Source: Rhizobium chutanense
GTDB taxonomy: Bacteria > Pseudomonadota > Alphaproteobacteria > Rhizobiales > Rhizobiaceae
Direction of reading: 5' to 3'
Length of the DNA: 64,000 nt
Assembly (NCBI RefSeq): GCF_002531935.1
Contig: NZ_NWSV01000001.1
Location: 248,001 to 312,000, forward strand
The notes beneath the pieces were generated by a model. That model saw only the letters and a program-made list of their open reading frames with translations. It searched no databases and was not told the DNA's origin. Of this stretch, positions 8,268-17,840 are shown piece after piece. The position numbers were made by a program, and so were the translations under genes. The number at the start of each line of letters is the position of its first letter. Position 1 is the stretch's first letter.

Positions 8268-9977
8268 TCAAAGAGGCCGGGCCTCGTCTTCACCCGCAGC
8301 CTTTTGATCGATCCACGTCCACGAACCGTCAGGACCATATTCGAGAACGGCATCATAGGCTGAACGCGGCGTGCCCGGTTCGGCGAAGTTGATGCAGGCG
8401 ATCTTTCGTTCCGCGAGCAGCCTGAGGATTTCGGCAAGATGCTCGTGCCCGAAGACGGCATCGGCTTTTTCCAGGACAATGTATGACGGAGTGGCCGCGA
8501 GCGCGCTCGCAAGCGCGACGAGCTGTTGTTCACGCGGCGACAGCAAGCTGGCCCAGTCTTGTTCGCTGTCGAGGTCGCCAGGCATGAGATCGCGGGCGAG
8601 CCCGACATTCTTCAGCAAAGCGAGGATTTCAGTATCCGTTGCCTCGGCCGAAGGCTTTGATGGCGCCAGGATCTGGCGCAGGGTTCCGGGACCCGAATAG
8701 GTTCGCTGACCGAGAAACCGCACATATTGATGAGATGGGGTGACGATGCGTCCTATCCCCGACATATCGAGTCCCGCCGTGGCCCGGAACAATGCGGCGC
8801 CTGCGGCGTCGCCCTCTCCGGTCACGACCACACGTCTGTCGGCCGGGATAAGGACCGACAAGTCCTTCAGCAATACCTCGCCGCTCGGCGATGTCAGCGT
8901 CAGGCGTTCGTAAGCGAAAATTCCTTCGGCCTCGATGCGTTCGAAACGCGTATCCGGCGCGCCATGCGCGCTTTCGATCGCCTCAATGAGGGAACTGATG
9001 CGCGCTACGACGGCCGCGAAGCTCGAGATCGAGTTGAATTGTGCGACAATGAAGGAAAACGCGCCGACGAGCATCGCAAAGGCTGCCGCCGACTGCGTGA
9101 TCACGCCAAATTCCATGTCGCCACGCATGAAAACAGGCGCGATGATGACAACCGGCAGGATCTGTATCATCCAGTTATAACCGGTGGTGAAGAACCCGAC
9201 GTTGCGATTGACGGAAATTATCCGCCTGAAGTTCGCGGCGAGATCGTCGAACTGCCTCGACAATCGGTTGGCATGGCGCTGCTCCGTGCCCTCGATCATG
9301 ATCGATTCCGCGTTTTCCCGGACGCTGATCAGCCCGGAGCGGAAGGCCGCTTCATTGTCGAGCTGATTATAATTCAGTTTGATCAAAGGCCGTCCCAAGA
9401 CGATCGTCATAAACGATCCGAAGGCCGCGTAGATGACAGCGGTAAAGAAAAGAAGCGGGCTGATCAGCCATAACACGCTCGAAAAAGTGAAAACCGTCAG
9501 CAGGCTGCTGAGCAGCATGAGCAGGAACGAGAGCGTCGTCGTCGCGAATGCCTTTATATCCTCGGCGATCCGCTGATCAGGGAAAGAGAGTGTACCCTGA
9601 ACGCCGAGCCGGTAGAAAGCACCACCGCTCATATAAAGGCCGATGGCGCGACGGGTTAGGAATTCTCGCCAAAGCAAAGCCAGTCGCTCTTCGGCGAAGC
9701 GCGCGATCACCGAGACAATCGTCGAGGCAGCAAAAGCGCCGGCGTAGAGGATCGCCTGGCGGATGAATTCGGCAGTTTGCCTTTCAGCGATGGCAGTCAT
9801 GAAGTGTCGACCGACGAAGCTGTTGACCACATTCAGAGCGCTGACGCCGCCAAAAAGAGTAATCAGGGAGGCGAGAAGGAAGGTGGCTCGTCCGCCGACG
9901 TCGGATGTCATGAAGAGTCTGACCGCGCGGACGAGCCGTGTCGCCGTCACCTTGAGCGGAATTTGCTGCGTGCTCAT
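8268..9977 (-). CDS. SbmA/YddA-type ABC exporter with degenerate ATPase domain, copy 1
   Basis: A 569-residue half-transporter. The N-terminal 330 or so residues hold about six membrane segments and resemble the SbmA/BacA-YddA membrane domain (VGRHFMTAIAERQTAEFIRQ, WREFLTRRAIGLYMSGGAFYRL, NYNQLDNEAAFRSGLISVRENAESI). The C-terminal domain is an ABC ATPase by position, but the Walker A equivalent reads TGEGDAAGAALFRATAGL with no P-loop lysine, and the Walker B equivalent reads YIVLEKADAVF without the Asp-Glu pair; the signature is LSPREQQLVALASAL. ATP hydrolysis is therefore doubtful. Family members export or import peptides and lipids; BacA itself lacks an ATPase. A paralogue lies at 50661-52514. 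Confidence 0.85.
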   Translation of the reverse strand: MSTQQIPLKVTATRLVRAVRLFMTSDVGGRATFLLASLITLFGGVSALNVVNSFVGRHFMTAIAERQTAEFIRQAILYAGAFAASTIVSVIARFAEERLALLWREFLTRRAIGLYMSGGAFYRLGVQGTLSFPDQRIAEDIKAFATTTLSFLLMLLSSLLTVFTFSSVLWLISPLLFFTAVIYAAFGSFMTIVLGRPLIKLNYNQLDNEAAFRSGLISVRENAESIMIEGTEQRHANRLSRQFDDLAANFRRIISVNRNVGFFTTGYNWMIQILPVVIIAPVFMRGDMEFGVITQSAAAFAMLVGAFSFIVAQFNSISSFAAVVARISSLIEAIESAHGAPDTRFERIEAEGIFAYERLTLTSPSGEVLLKDLSVLIPADRRVVVTGEGDAAGAALFRATAGLDMSGIGRIVTPSHQYVRFLGQRTYSGPGTLRQILAPSKPSAEATDTEILALLKNVGLARDLMPGDLDSEQDWASLLSPREQQLVALASALAATPSYIVLEKADAVFGHEHLAEILRLLAERKIACINFAEPGTPRSAYDAVLEYGPDGSWTWIDQKAAGEDEARPL

Positions 9978-10279
9978 ATTCGCTCCCGCCGTGTCTTGGG
10001 GAATGAACTATAGCCTGAAAAATCCACGAGGAAGAGCGCGCACGAAGGACGGACGTGGCTTTTCAGGCACAAGACGGAATACAGCTTCGTGGACGAAGTT
10101 CCCGACTGCCGCGAGGCGGCGAGCTTATCGAGGACGATGCGCATACGCCGCTTGCAGCCGGCGCGCGCTTGGTGTCAGATGACCCCGAAATTCCTGTCGG
10201 CTGCATTGGCTCCGAAAGGCAGAGCCGACGGCACCACTCCTAGCGTCCTCACTGCTCCCAACATCATTTGAGGTTCCTC
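9978..10279. other. Divergent intergenic region, ABC transporter / M81 peptidase
   Basis: About 300 bases between two divergent genes. It must hold the promoters of both. I recognise no operator, RNA gene or repeat in it, and the short open frames here lack family resemblance. Confidence 0.5.
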
Positions 10280-11713
10280 ATGCGCATCGCCGTCGGTGGC
10301 ATTCATATCGAATGCAGCACATACAACCCCGTCCTCAACGAGGAGAAGGATTTTCGCGTGTTGCGCGGGCAGGCGTTGCTGGAAGCCCCCTACTTCGCCT
10401 TCCTCAAGGATTACGATGCCGAATTCCTGCCGACGATCCATGCCCGCGCCATTGCCGGCGGGCCGGTTGCGCGTGCTACCTACGAGGCGTTCAAGGGTGA
10501 ATTCCTCGAGCGGCTGAAGCCGCTGCTGCCGCTCGACGGGCTCTATCTCGCCATGCACGGCGCCATGTATGTCGAAGGCATGGAAGATGCCGAGGGCGAC
10601 TGGATCGGTGCGGCACGGGCGCTGGTCGGCGAGAATTGCACGGTTTCGGCAAGCTACGACCTGCACGGCAACGTCACCCAGCGCATCATCGATGCGCTCG
10701 ACATCTATTCCACCTATCGCACCGCACCGCATATCGATGTCGAAGAGACGATGCGCCGCTCGGTCTCCATGCTGGTGAAAAGCCTGAAATCAGGCGTGAG
10801 GCCGATCGTTCTCTGGGCGCCGATCCCGGTCGTGCTGCCCGGCGAGCGCACCAGCACCGTCGATGAGCCGGCTAAGAGCCTCTATTCGCTGCTGCCCGGG
10901 ATCGATGCGATCGACGGCGTCTGGGACGCGTCGCTGATGGTCGGTTATGTCTGGGCCGACGAAGCCCGCGCCACCGCCGCCGCCATCATGACCGGCACCG
11001 ACCGCGCCGTGCTCACGCGCGAGGCCGAACGCCTCGCCAAGGCCTATTGGAACGTGCGTGAAGACTTCGTTTTCGGCTGCGAGACCGGCTCGGTCGAAGA
11101 ATGTGTCGCAAGAGCCATTACAAGCCCGACCGCGCCCGTCGTGCTTGCCGAATCCGGCGACAACCCCACGGGCGGCGGTGTCGGGGACCGGGCTGAGGTG
11201 CTGGCCGAGCTGATTGCCAGGAATGCTGCCGGCGTCGTCTTTGCCGGCATCACCGACAGGGCGGCGACCGAGGCCTGCTATGCCGCCGGCATCGGCGCCG
11301 AACTGGAGCTCAGCGTCGGCGCTTCGCTCGACACCAAAGGCAGCAAGCCGGTCAATGCCCGTTTCACCGTCAAATTCCTGCACGAAACCGCAGATCCGAC
11401 CGACCGCCAGGCCGTGGTTTCCATCGGCGGCATCGATCTCGTGCTCTGCGCCAAACGCCGGCCCTATCACAATATCGTCGATTTCACCCGGCTCGGCCTC
11501 GACCCGCACAAGGCAGGGATTATCGTCGTCAAATCGGGTTATCTCTCGCCGGAGCTGGCGCCGATCGCCAATCCGAACCTGATGGCGCTGTCGACCGGCG
11601 TCGTCGACCAGTTCGTCGAGCGCCTGCCGCGGCTGCGCAAGCAGCATCCGACCTACCCCTTCGACAAGGACTTTGCCTTCGAGCCGCAGGTCTTCTTCTC
11701 CGCACGCGCCTGA
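10280..11713 (+). CDS. M81 family (MlrC-like) metallopeptidase
   Basis: A 477-residue protein of the M81/DUF1485 family, whose best-known member is microcystinase C (MlrC). The N-terminal MRIAVGGIHIECSTYNP carries the metal-binding His-x-Glu, followed by YLAMHGAMYVEGMEDAEGDW, SYDLHGNVTQRIIDALDIYSTYRTAPHIDVEETMRR and the C-terminal SGYLSPELAPIANPNLMALSTGVV. The ATG at 10280 follows TGAGG at 10269-10273; a TTG at 10268 is rejected. It lies 49 bases before a gamma-glutamyltransferase-like gene, probably an operon. In soil bacteria most members probably act on small peptides or amide-bond compounds, not on microcystin; the substrate here is unknown. Confidence 0.9.
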   Translation: MRIAVGGIHIECSTYNPVLNEEKDFRVLRGQALLEAPYFAFLKDYDAEFLPTIHARAIAGGPVARATYEAFKGEFLERLKPLLPLDGLYLAMHGAMYVEGMEDAEGDWIGAARALVGENCTVSASYDLHGNVTQRIIDALDIYSTYRTAPHIDVEETMRRSVSMLVKSLKSGVRPIVLWAPIPVVLPGERTSTVDEPAKSLYSLLPGIDAIDGVWDASLMVGYVWADEARATAAAIMTGTDRAVLTREAERLAKAYWNVREDFVFGCETGSVEECVARAITSPTAPVVLAESGDNPTGGGVGDRAEVLAELIARNAAGVVFAGITDRAATEACYAAGIGAELELSVGASLDTKGSKPVNARFTVKFLHETADPTDRQAVVSIGGIDLVLCAKRRPYHNIVDFTRLGLDPHKAGIIVVKSGYLSPELAPIANPNLMALSTGVVDQFVERLPRLRKQHPTYPFDKDFAFEPQVFFSARA

Positions 11714-11762
11714 GCTTCGACCGATCCGAACGAGATTTGATTTCCCGGAAAGGACATTTGAC

Positions 11763-13547
11763 ATGACCGCATTCACCACCCGTCCAGAAATCCTCGGCAC
11801 CTTCGGCGTCGTCACCTCGACGCACTGGATCGCCTCCGCGGTCGGCATGAGCATTCTCGAAAAGGGCGGCAACGCCTTCGATGCCGCGGTGGCGACGGGT
11901 TTCGTGCTGCAGATCGTCGAGCCGCATCTCTGCGGCCCGGGCGGCGACCTGCCGGCGGTGATTTATTCGAAGAGGAACGACAAGGTCGAGGTCATCTGCG
12001 CGCAGGGACCCGCCCCCGCCGGCGCCACCATCGAGCACTATACGGCGGAAGGCCTGACGCTCATTCCTGGCGACGGCCTGCTTTCCACGGTCATCCCCGG
12101 CTCCTTTGACGGCTGGATGCTGATGCTGCGCGATTATGGCTCGATGAGCGTGCGCGAGGTGTTGGAGCCGGCGATCTACTACGCCGAGCATGGCCATCCC
12201 CTGCTGCCGGGTGTCTCCGCCACCATCAAGGGACTGGCCGTCTTCTTCGAGAAGGAATGGCCGACCTCTTACGAGACCTGGCTGCCCGGCGGCAGCGTCC
12301 CCGCGGCGCAAGCCAATTTCAGGAACCCGGTGCTTGCCGAAACCTGGAAGCGCGTCATTGCCGAAGCCGAGACGAAACGCGGCCGGGAAGCGCAGGTGGA
12401 GGCGGCCCGCGACGCCTTCTATCGCGGCTTCATCACCGAGAAGATCGACGCCTATCTCAAATCAGCCGAGGTGATGGATGCGAGCGGCAACCGCCACAAG
12501 GGCGTGCTCACCGCAAACGACATGGCCAGTTGGTCGGCGACGATCGAGGCGCCGCTGACCCATGACTATCACGGCTGGACGATCGCCAAGACCGGCCCCT
12601 GGGGCCAGGGTCCGGTTTTCCTGCAGACCCTGTCGATCCTCAAGGGCTTCGATCTCGCCGCGATGGACCCGGCCGGCGCCGATTTCGTCCATACCGTCGC
12701 CGAGGCGATGAAGCTCGCCTTCGCCGACCGCGAAGTCTATTACGGCGATCCGGATTTTTCCGAGGTCCCCGTCGCCCATCTGCTGTCGGAGGCCTATGCC
12801 GCCGAGCGCCGCAAGCTGATCGGTGCGGAGGCCAGCTTCGATCTTCGCCCCGGCATCGTTCCCGGCTTCGAGGCGCAGCATGATCTGACGATGAAGATGC
12901 TCGGCGCAGACTCCAGGACCGGCACCGTCTACGAGCCGACCATGGCGCATCTTTCCGAAAAGCGCGGCGACACCGTGCATATCGACGTGATCGACCGCGA
13001 TGGCAACATGGTCTCGGTCACGCCCTCCGGCGGCTGGTTGCAATCTTCGCCGACCGTGCCCGGCCTGGGCTTCTGCCTCAATTCCCGCGCCCAGATGTTC
13101 TGGCTGAAAGCAGGGCTGCCGACCTCGCTGGCACCGGGCAAACGGCCGCGCACGACGCTGACGCCTTCGCTCGGCCTCTACGAGGGTCGTCCGACGCTTG
13201 CCTTCGGCACACCAGGCGGCGACCAGCAGGAGCAATGGCAGCTCTCCTTCTTCCTGCGGCATGTGCACCACAGACTGAACCTGCAGGCGGCGATCGACCA
13301 GCCGCTCTTCCACACGTCGCATTTCCCGAGCTCCTTCTATCCCCGCACCCGCGAGCCCGGCGGCCTGATGGTAGAAGCAAATTTCGGCGCCGACGTGCTC
13401 GCCGCACTCGCCCGCCAGGGCCACAAGCTGACGGTGGCCGATGAATGGACGATCGGCCGGCTGACCGCAGCAAGACGCGATGCCGACGGATTGATGCGCG
13501 CCGCAGCCACCCCCCGCCTGATGCAGGCCTATGCGGTCGGACGATAG
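11763..13547 (+). CDS. Gamma-glutamyltransferase family (Ntn hydrolase)
   Basis: 594 residues. The large-subunit start GVVTSTHWIASAVGMSILEKGGNAFDAAVATGFVLQIVEPHLCGPGGD is characteristic of the family. The autocleavage site is KRGDTVHIDVIDRDGNMVSVTPS; the Thr after Asp aligns with the catalytic N-terminal threonine, while the second Thr usual in true transpeptidases (TTH) is Val here. The region GLGFCLNSRAQMF and the end FGTPGGDQQEQWQLSF are also typical. There is no signal peptide, unlike periplasmic Ggt, so it is probably a cytosolic gamma-glutamyl or acyl-amide hydrolase. The ATG at 11763 follows GGAAAGGAC. It pairs with the M81 peptidase upstream. Confidence 0.9.
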   Translation: MTAFTTRPEILGTFGVVTSTHWIASAVGMSILEKGGNAFDAAVATGFVLQIVEPHLCGPGGDLPAVIYSKRNDKVEVICAQGPAPAGATIEHYTAEGLTLIPGDGLLSTVIPGSFDGWMLMLRDYGSMSVREVLEPAIYYAEHGHPLLPGVSATIKGLAVFFEKEWPTSYETWLPGGSVPAAQANFRNPVLAETWKRVIAEAETKRGREAQVEAARDAFYRGFITEKIDAYLKSAEVMDASGNRHKGVLTANDMASWSATIEAPLTHDYHGWTIAKTGPWGQGPVFLQTLSILKGFDLAAMDPAGADFVHTVAEAMKLAFADREVYYGDPDFSEVPVAHLLSEAYAAERRKLIGAEASFDLRPGIVPGFEAQHDLTMKMLGADSRTGTVYEPTMAHLSEKRGDTVHIDVIDRDGNMVSVTPSGGWLQSSPTVPGLGFCLNSRAQMFWLKAGLPTSLAPGKRPRTTLTPSLGLYEGRPTLAFGTPGGDQQEQWQLSFFLRHVHHRLNLQAAIDQPLFHTSHFPSSFYPRTREPGGLMVEANFGADVLAALARQGHKLTVADEWTIGRLTAARRDADGLMRAAATPRLMQAYAVGR

Positions 13548-13723
13548 CGTCACCGGGCTCTATCGCGAGCGCCGGAGGAAACAAGTATTGCCTGAGATAA
13601 GCTGTGCCGGCACGGAGCGTGGCCGCCTTTTTGCTGCACTGCTTATATGACTTCTGCTAGATATTATTTCACCCATAATTGTTAACGACCAAGTCCGCCC
13701 ATTTGTGTTCTCTTATCTCTACG

Positions 13724-13741
13724 AATCAAAAAGGTTTGATT
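13724..13741. promoter_or_regulatory. Palindrome AATCAAA-N4-TTTGATT upstream of glycoamylase copy 2
   Basis: Perfect 7-base inverted repeat (arms 13724-13730 and 13735-13741). It is 58 bases before the glycoamylase ATG and just upstream of a second palindrome at 13754-13774. It is not a FixK box, because the half sites point the other way. A protein-binding site is likely but the regulator is not known. Confidence 0.4.
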
Positions 13742-13753
13742 TGCCGGGGGACG

Positions 13754-13774
13754 GCCACCATGTTGAGCATGGGG
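13754..13774. promoter_or_regulatory. CCACCAT-N7-ATGGGG motif, copy A
   Basis: A 21-base element beginning GCCACCATGTT and ending ATGGGG, with CCAT/ATGG inverted halves, 25 bases before the glycoamylase ATG. The same element with 18 of 21 bases identical is found at 50617-50637, 23 bases before the degenerate ABC gene. The shared sequence and spacing suggest a common regulator. Confidence 0.5.
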
Positions 13775-13799
13775 CGATGCAACAGTTGGGTAGGAGCCT

Positions 13800-15134
13800 A
13801 TGCTGCAACGGATCGAAGACATTGATGCAGCACTCGTCGACAGGCTGCAGCATTCGGCATTCAAGTACTTCCTGAAATACTCCAACCCCGAAAATGGCCT
13901 GGTGGCCGATACCTCGATCGGTGGCGTGCCGGCGAGCATCGCAGCCGTCGGTTTTGCACTCTCCTCCTATCCCGTCGGTGTCGAGCGCTGCTGGATCAGC
14001 CGCGAGGAAGCAGCCGAGCGCACGGTCAATACGCTGCGTTTCTTTGCCGAGGCGCGCCAGGGCGAAGAGCGCCACGCGACCGGCTACCGCGGCTTCTTCT
14101 ACCACTTCCTGCACATGGATACCGGCAACCGCGCCTGGAACAGCGAGCTTTCGACCATCGATACGGCGCTGCTCGTCGCCGGCATCCTGACGGCAGCGCA
14201 ATATTTCAATCGCGAAGACGACGAGACCGAAACCGAGATCCGGGAACTCGCCACCTTCATCTATGAGCGCGTCGACTGGCGCTGGGCGCTGAACAAGGGC
14301 GACACCATTGCCATGGGCTGGAAGCCCTCTTCCGGCTTCCTGCGCTGGCGCTATCACGGCTTCGACGAGGCGATTATCCTCTACGCGCTGGCGCTCGGCT
14401 CGCCGACGCACCCCATCCCGCAGTCATGCTACGACGCCTTTACGTCGAGCTATTCCTGGATGCTGCACGGCGAACAGTCCTATCTCTATGCCGGGCCGCT
14501 GTTCATCCATCTCTTCTCGCATGCCTGGATCGATTTCCGCGGCATTCGGGACAAGCCGATGGCCGAGCGCAACTGGGATTATTTCCGCAACACGCAGGTT
14601 GTCATCAACGTCCAGCGTGATTATGCCGAGCGCAATCCCGGCCAGTTCGTCGGCTATAACCGGAATATCTGGGGTTTCTCCGCCTGTGACGGCCCGCCGC
14701 CGACGCGGCGCATGCGCGGCGGCCGCCAGCCGAAGGTTCTGGGTTACGCCGCCCGCGGCGCCCCGCTCGGCCCCGATGACGGCACGATTGCGCCCTGGGC
14801 GGCGCTTGCCTGCCTGCCCTACGACAAGCAGGCCGCTCTCGACGGCACCAAGGCGCTTCTGACCACCTATCCGAACCTGCTCTTGGAAGGCGGCTTTCCC
14901 GGCGGCTTCAATCCGACGGTCAAGACCAAGCGGCCGGAAGGCTGGGTCGACGACCGCACCGTCGGCATCGATCAGGGCCTTGTCGTCATGACGATCGAGA
15001 ACGAGCGCTCCGACTTCATCTGGAAGCTGATGCGGCAATCTCCCGTCATCCGCCTCGGGCTCGAGCGCGCCGGCTTTACCGGCGGCTGGCTCGAAGGCAT
15101 CGAGCCGGAAGACATGGTGCGCAAGTTCGCCTGA
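13800..15134 (+). CDS. Glycoamylase-family protein (GH144-like), copy 2
   Basis: 444 residues, paralogous to 6935-8254 along its whole length. Blocks are NPENGLVADTSIGGVPASIAAVGFAL, GYRGFFYHFLHMDTGNRAWNSELSTIDTALLVAG, RWRYHGFDEAIILYALALGSP, YAGPLFIHLFSHAWIDFRGIRDKPM, the proposed catalytic-region GDD/PDDGTIAPWAALA, and VGIDQGLVVMTIENERSDFIWKLM. The family (PF10091) includes GH144 beta-1,2-glucanases. No signal peptide is present, which is odd for an exo- or endo-glucanase and points to an intracellular substrate. A TAGGAG ribosome site lies at 13791-13796. Two palindromic elements precede it. It converges with fbpC across 16 bases. Confidence 0.87.
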   Translation: MLQRIEDIDAALVDRLQHSAFKYFLKYSNPENGLVADTSIGGVPASIAAVGFALSSYPVGVERCWISREEAAERTVNTLRFFAEARQGEERHATGYRGFFYHFLHMDTGNRAWNSELSTIDTALLVAGILTAAQYFNREDDETETEIRELATFIYERVDWRWALNKGDTIAMGWKPSSGFLRWRYHGFDEAIILYALALGSPTHPIPQSCYDAFTSSYSWMLHGEQSYLYAGPLFIHLFSHAWIDFRGIRDKPMAERNWDYFRNTQVVINVQRDYAERNPGQFVGYNRNIWGFSACDGPPPTRRMRGGRQPKVLGYAARGAPLGPDDGTIAPWAALACLPYDKQAALDGTKALLTTYPNLLLEGGFPGGFNPTVKTKRPEGWVDDRTVGIDQGLVVMTIENERSDFIWKLMRQSPVIRLGLERAGFTGGWLEGIEPEDMVRKFA

Positions 15135-15150
15135 ACTCACTGCATGTCAC

Positions 15151-16188
15151 TTAAGCCTCGAAGACATGCGCCTTGCCTGCAATATCCAGGCGAACGAGAT
15201 CGCCCCGCGCCGGCAGAGCGACACTCGAAGTCTTGATCAGGATCGGCGGCAGGGCAACGCCGTCGAGCGAAACCGCAACGGTGCAGACCGCGCCGCCGAA
15301 TTCCACCTCGACGACACGTCCGCCATAGCTGCGGTCGCTATCATCGGCAACAACGCGAATCTGCTCGGGCCGCAGCATGATCTCCGCCTTGCCCTGACGA
15401 CTGCCCTCGACCGCGACATGGCCAAGGGCGCAGTCTGCCAGGCCGTTGCGGATGATGGCGGGGAGCAGCACGGCATCGCCGAGAAACAATGCCGTCTCGC
15501 GATCGCGCGGATGCAGATACAAGGATTGCGGCGACCCGGCCTGGATCAGCCGTCCTTCCCTCAGCACCGCCACCTGATCGGCAAAGGTCAGCGCCTCTTC
15601 CTGATCATGGGTGACGAGGATGCTGGTGATGCCGGCCGCCTGCAGCACGCGCGCCACCGCCTTGCGCATATTCTCGCGCAGGCCCGTGTCGAGGGCCGAG
15701 AACGGTTCGTCGAGCAGCATCAGCCGCGGCTTGCGGCCAAGCGCGCGGGCGAGCGCCACGCGCTGCTGCTGCCCGCCGGACAGCTGATGCGGGCGGCGCA
15801 CCAGCATGCCGCGATCGAGCTCGACCATATCGAGCAGTTCGAGGATGCGCTTGTCGCGATCGGCGGCCCCGCGCTCGAACCCGAAGCCGATGTTCTCGGC
15901 AACGCTCAGGTGCGGAAACAGCGCGCCATCCTGCGAGACGATGCCGATGCCGCGCTTGTGCGCCGGTACTGTCGCCGCACCGTCTGCCAGCACCTCGCCA
16001 TCCAGCGTCACCCGGCCGACATCGGGCTGCTCGAAGCCGGCAATGATGCGCAGCAGCGTCGTTTTGCCCGAACCGGACGGGCCGACGACGGCGGTGCGGC
16101 TGCCGGCCTGGACGTCGAGCGAAATATCCTTCAACGCCTGCACCGGCCCATAGCGCTTGCTGATGTTTTCGATCGTAAGCAGCGTCAT
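15151..16188 (-). CDS. fbpC: Ferric-iron ABC importer, ATP-binding protein (FbpC type)
   Basis: A 345-residue CUT1/FbpC-type ATPase. The ABC core has [21 protein letters not shown] (Walker A), [32 protein letters not shown] (signature and Walker B) and an H-loop at [12 protein letters not shown]. Residues about 240-345 form a TOBE-like regulatory domain. It overlaps the permease gene by four bases, so the two are translated together. With the binding protein further upstream this makes a periplasmic Fe(III) uptake system of the FbpABC/SfuABC type. Confidence 0.92.
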   Translation of the reverse strand: MTLLTIENISKRYGPVQALKDISLDVQAGSRTAVVGPSGSGKTTLLRIIAGFEQPDVGRVTLDGEVLADGAATVPAHKRGIGIVSQDGALFPHLSVAENIGFGFERGAADRDKRILELLDMVELDRGMLVRRPHQLSGGQQQRVALARALGRKPRLMLLDEPFSALDTGLRENMRKAVARVLQAAGITSILVTHDQEEALTFADQVAVLREGRLIQAGSPQSLYLHPRDRETALFLGDAVLLPAIIRNGLADCALGHVAVEGSRQGKAEIMLRPEQIRVVADDSDRSYGGRVVEVEFGGAVCTVAVSLDGVALPPILIKTSSVALPARGDLVRLDIAGKAHVFEA

Positions 16189-17717
16189 TGGCCGACGGTC
16201 CGTTTCGATTGGGTATAGAGTGTCAGGGTGAGCGGCAGCGACAGAACCACCATCATGAAGGCATAGGGTGCGGCCGAGACGTAATCGATCTCGCTGGTCA
16301 GCGACCAGAATTTCGTCGCCAGCGTATCGACGCCGTTGGGCGACAGCATCAGCGTCGCCGTCAGTTCATTGGTAATGCCGAGTGCGGTGAGCGCCACGCT
16401 GGCGGCGGCTCCGGGCGCTGCAAGCCGCATGGTGATCTGCCGAACCGCCTGGCCCGGCGTGCGGCCGAGGCCCATTGCGGCGCGCTCTAGCTCCACCGGG
16501 GCCTGGGCGATGCTGGCGCGCAGCCCGACCATGGCGCGCGGCAGGAAGAGCATCACATAGGCGACGATGAGCGTTGCGAAGGTCTGATAAAGCGGCAGCA
16601 CGAGGCGCACGGTGATCGTCACCAGCGCCAGCGCCACGACGACGCCCGGCAGCGAGCCGACATAATAGTGGCAGGCTTCGAGCACACGCTGGAAGCGGCC
16701 GGGCGCCCGCACCGAAAGCCAGGCCATCGGTGCCGCGGCAATCGTCGCCAGCACGCCGCCGACAACGGCAAGCACGATCGTCTGCAGGAAGGCGCTGCCG
16801 ACCTCGATGCGCCAGATATCGATGCCGCCGAGATAGAGCCAGCGGCCGAGCGTCACCAGCGGCACGCCGAGTGTCAGCACCGCCAGGACGACCGGCAGCA
16901 AAACGGCCGGCACCACGAACCAGCCCAGCCGCCGGCGGTCCGCCGGACGCGGCGAGCCGGAGCCGACGCGGGCGTAACGTTCGTTGCCGCGCACCAGCAC
17001 CTCGAAGCCGAGCAGGAAAAGACAGCAGGCGACGAGCACGCCGCCGAGCATGTTGGAGGCCGGGCTGTTGTAGGAGGACTGGAACTGGTCGACGATGGCG
17101 GTCGCGAAAGTGTCGAACCGGATCATCACGAACAGGCCGTATTCCGACAGCAGATGCAGCGCGATCAGCAGCGAGCCGCCGCAGAGGGCCAACCGGAGCT
17201 GCGGCAGCACGGCGCGGAAGAACACCCGCCAGGGATTGAGGCCGAGCGAGGCTGCCGCATCCTCGATCGCCGGATCGAGACGGCGCAATGCTGCGGCAAC
17301 CGGCAAGTAGAGGAAGGGATAATAGGCGAGGACCGAGACGAAGACGCCGCTCTGCAGGCCGCGCATGCCGGGAACGAGGCTGACCCAGGCATAGCTGTGC
17401 ACGAAGGCTGGCACGGCGAGCGGAGCAATGGCAAGCCAGGCCCAGAGCCGCGCGAAAGGAATGTCCGTCCGCTCGGTCAGCCAGGCGAGCGTCACGGCAA
17501 GCGCGATCGACAGCGGAATCGTGATTGTTTCAAGCAGAACTGTATTGACGAGGAGATCGCCGACCCGCGGCCGAAAGACCAGCGCCTTCACCGTTTCCCA
17601 GCCGACATCGTAGGTGACCCAGCCGATGAAGCCGAGCGGCACGAGGCTGAAGATCGCGACCACGGTTGCCAGCAGGATCACCGAAGCGTGCGGCATGCGT
17701 CCGCGCGGCAAAATCAT
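16185..17717 (-). CDS. fbpB: Ferric-iron ABC importer, fused two-domain permease (FbpB type)
   Basis: About 510 residues with roughly twelve membrane segments and two copies of the binding-protein-dependent permease fold; EAA-loop regions are near [20 protein letters not shown] and [25 protein letters not shown]. Double-length permeases are the rule in FbpB/SfuB. The open frame extends to 17852, but that extension runs through a strong terminator-like hairpin (17814-17840). The ATG at 17717, preceded by GAGGACC, gives a start 20 residues before the first membrane segment and is preferred. A downstream ATG at 17696 is also possible. Confidence 0.88.
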   Translation of the reverse strand: MILPRGRMPHASVILLATVVAIFSLVPLGFIGWVTYDVGWETVKALVFRPRVGDLLVNTVLLETITIPLSIALAVTLAWLTERTDIPFARLWAWLAIAPLAVPAFVHSYAWVSLVPGMRGLQSGVFVSVLAYYPFLYLPVAAALRRLDPAIEDAAASLGLNPWRVFFRAVLPQLRLALCGGSLLIALHLLSEYGLFVMIRFDTFATAIVDQFQSSYNSPASNMLGGVLVACCLFLLGFEVLVRGNERYARVGSGSPRPADRRRLGWFVVPAVLLPVVLAVLTLGVPLVTLGRWLYLGGIDIWRIEVGSAFLQTIVLAVVGGVLATIAAAPMAWLSVRAPGRFQRVLEACHYYVGSLPGVVVALALVTITVRLVLPLYQTFATLIVAYVMLFLPRAMVGLRASIAQAPVELERAAMGLGRTPGQAVRQITMRLAAPGAAASVALTALGITNELTATLMLSPNGVDTLATKFWSLTSEIDYVSAAPYAFMMVVLSLPLTLTLYTQSKRTVGQ

Positions 17718-17800
17718 TCGCACGGTCCTCGGCGCCACCGGCGCTTCGTTGCCGGATGCGAGCAATCTGTTGTCCTGCAGCAAGGCCGATGCCTTCACAC

Positions 17801-17840
17801 GCTGAAAAAGGAAGGCAACCGCCTTTGAAGGACGGTTGCC
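17801..17840 (-). terminator. Terminator or attenuator hairpin between fbpA and fbpB
   Basis: On the minus strand GGCAACCG and CGGTTGCC (17814-17821 and 17833-17840) form an 8-base stem; the 11-base loop can add three further pairs. It is followed by TTCCTTTTTC. It sits between the stop of the binding-protein gene and the preferred permease start. A partial terminator here would give more binding protein than permease, as is common in such operons. Confidence 0.6.

Noticed and set aside
13724..13741. FixK/FNR box reading of AATCAAA-N4-TTTGATT
   Set aside because: The half sites are in the reverse order (ATCAA...TTGAT), so it does not match TTGAT-N4-ATCAA.
15166..16218. 350-codon plus-strand open frame
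   Set aside because: Antisense to fbpC with its complete ABC motifs.
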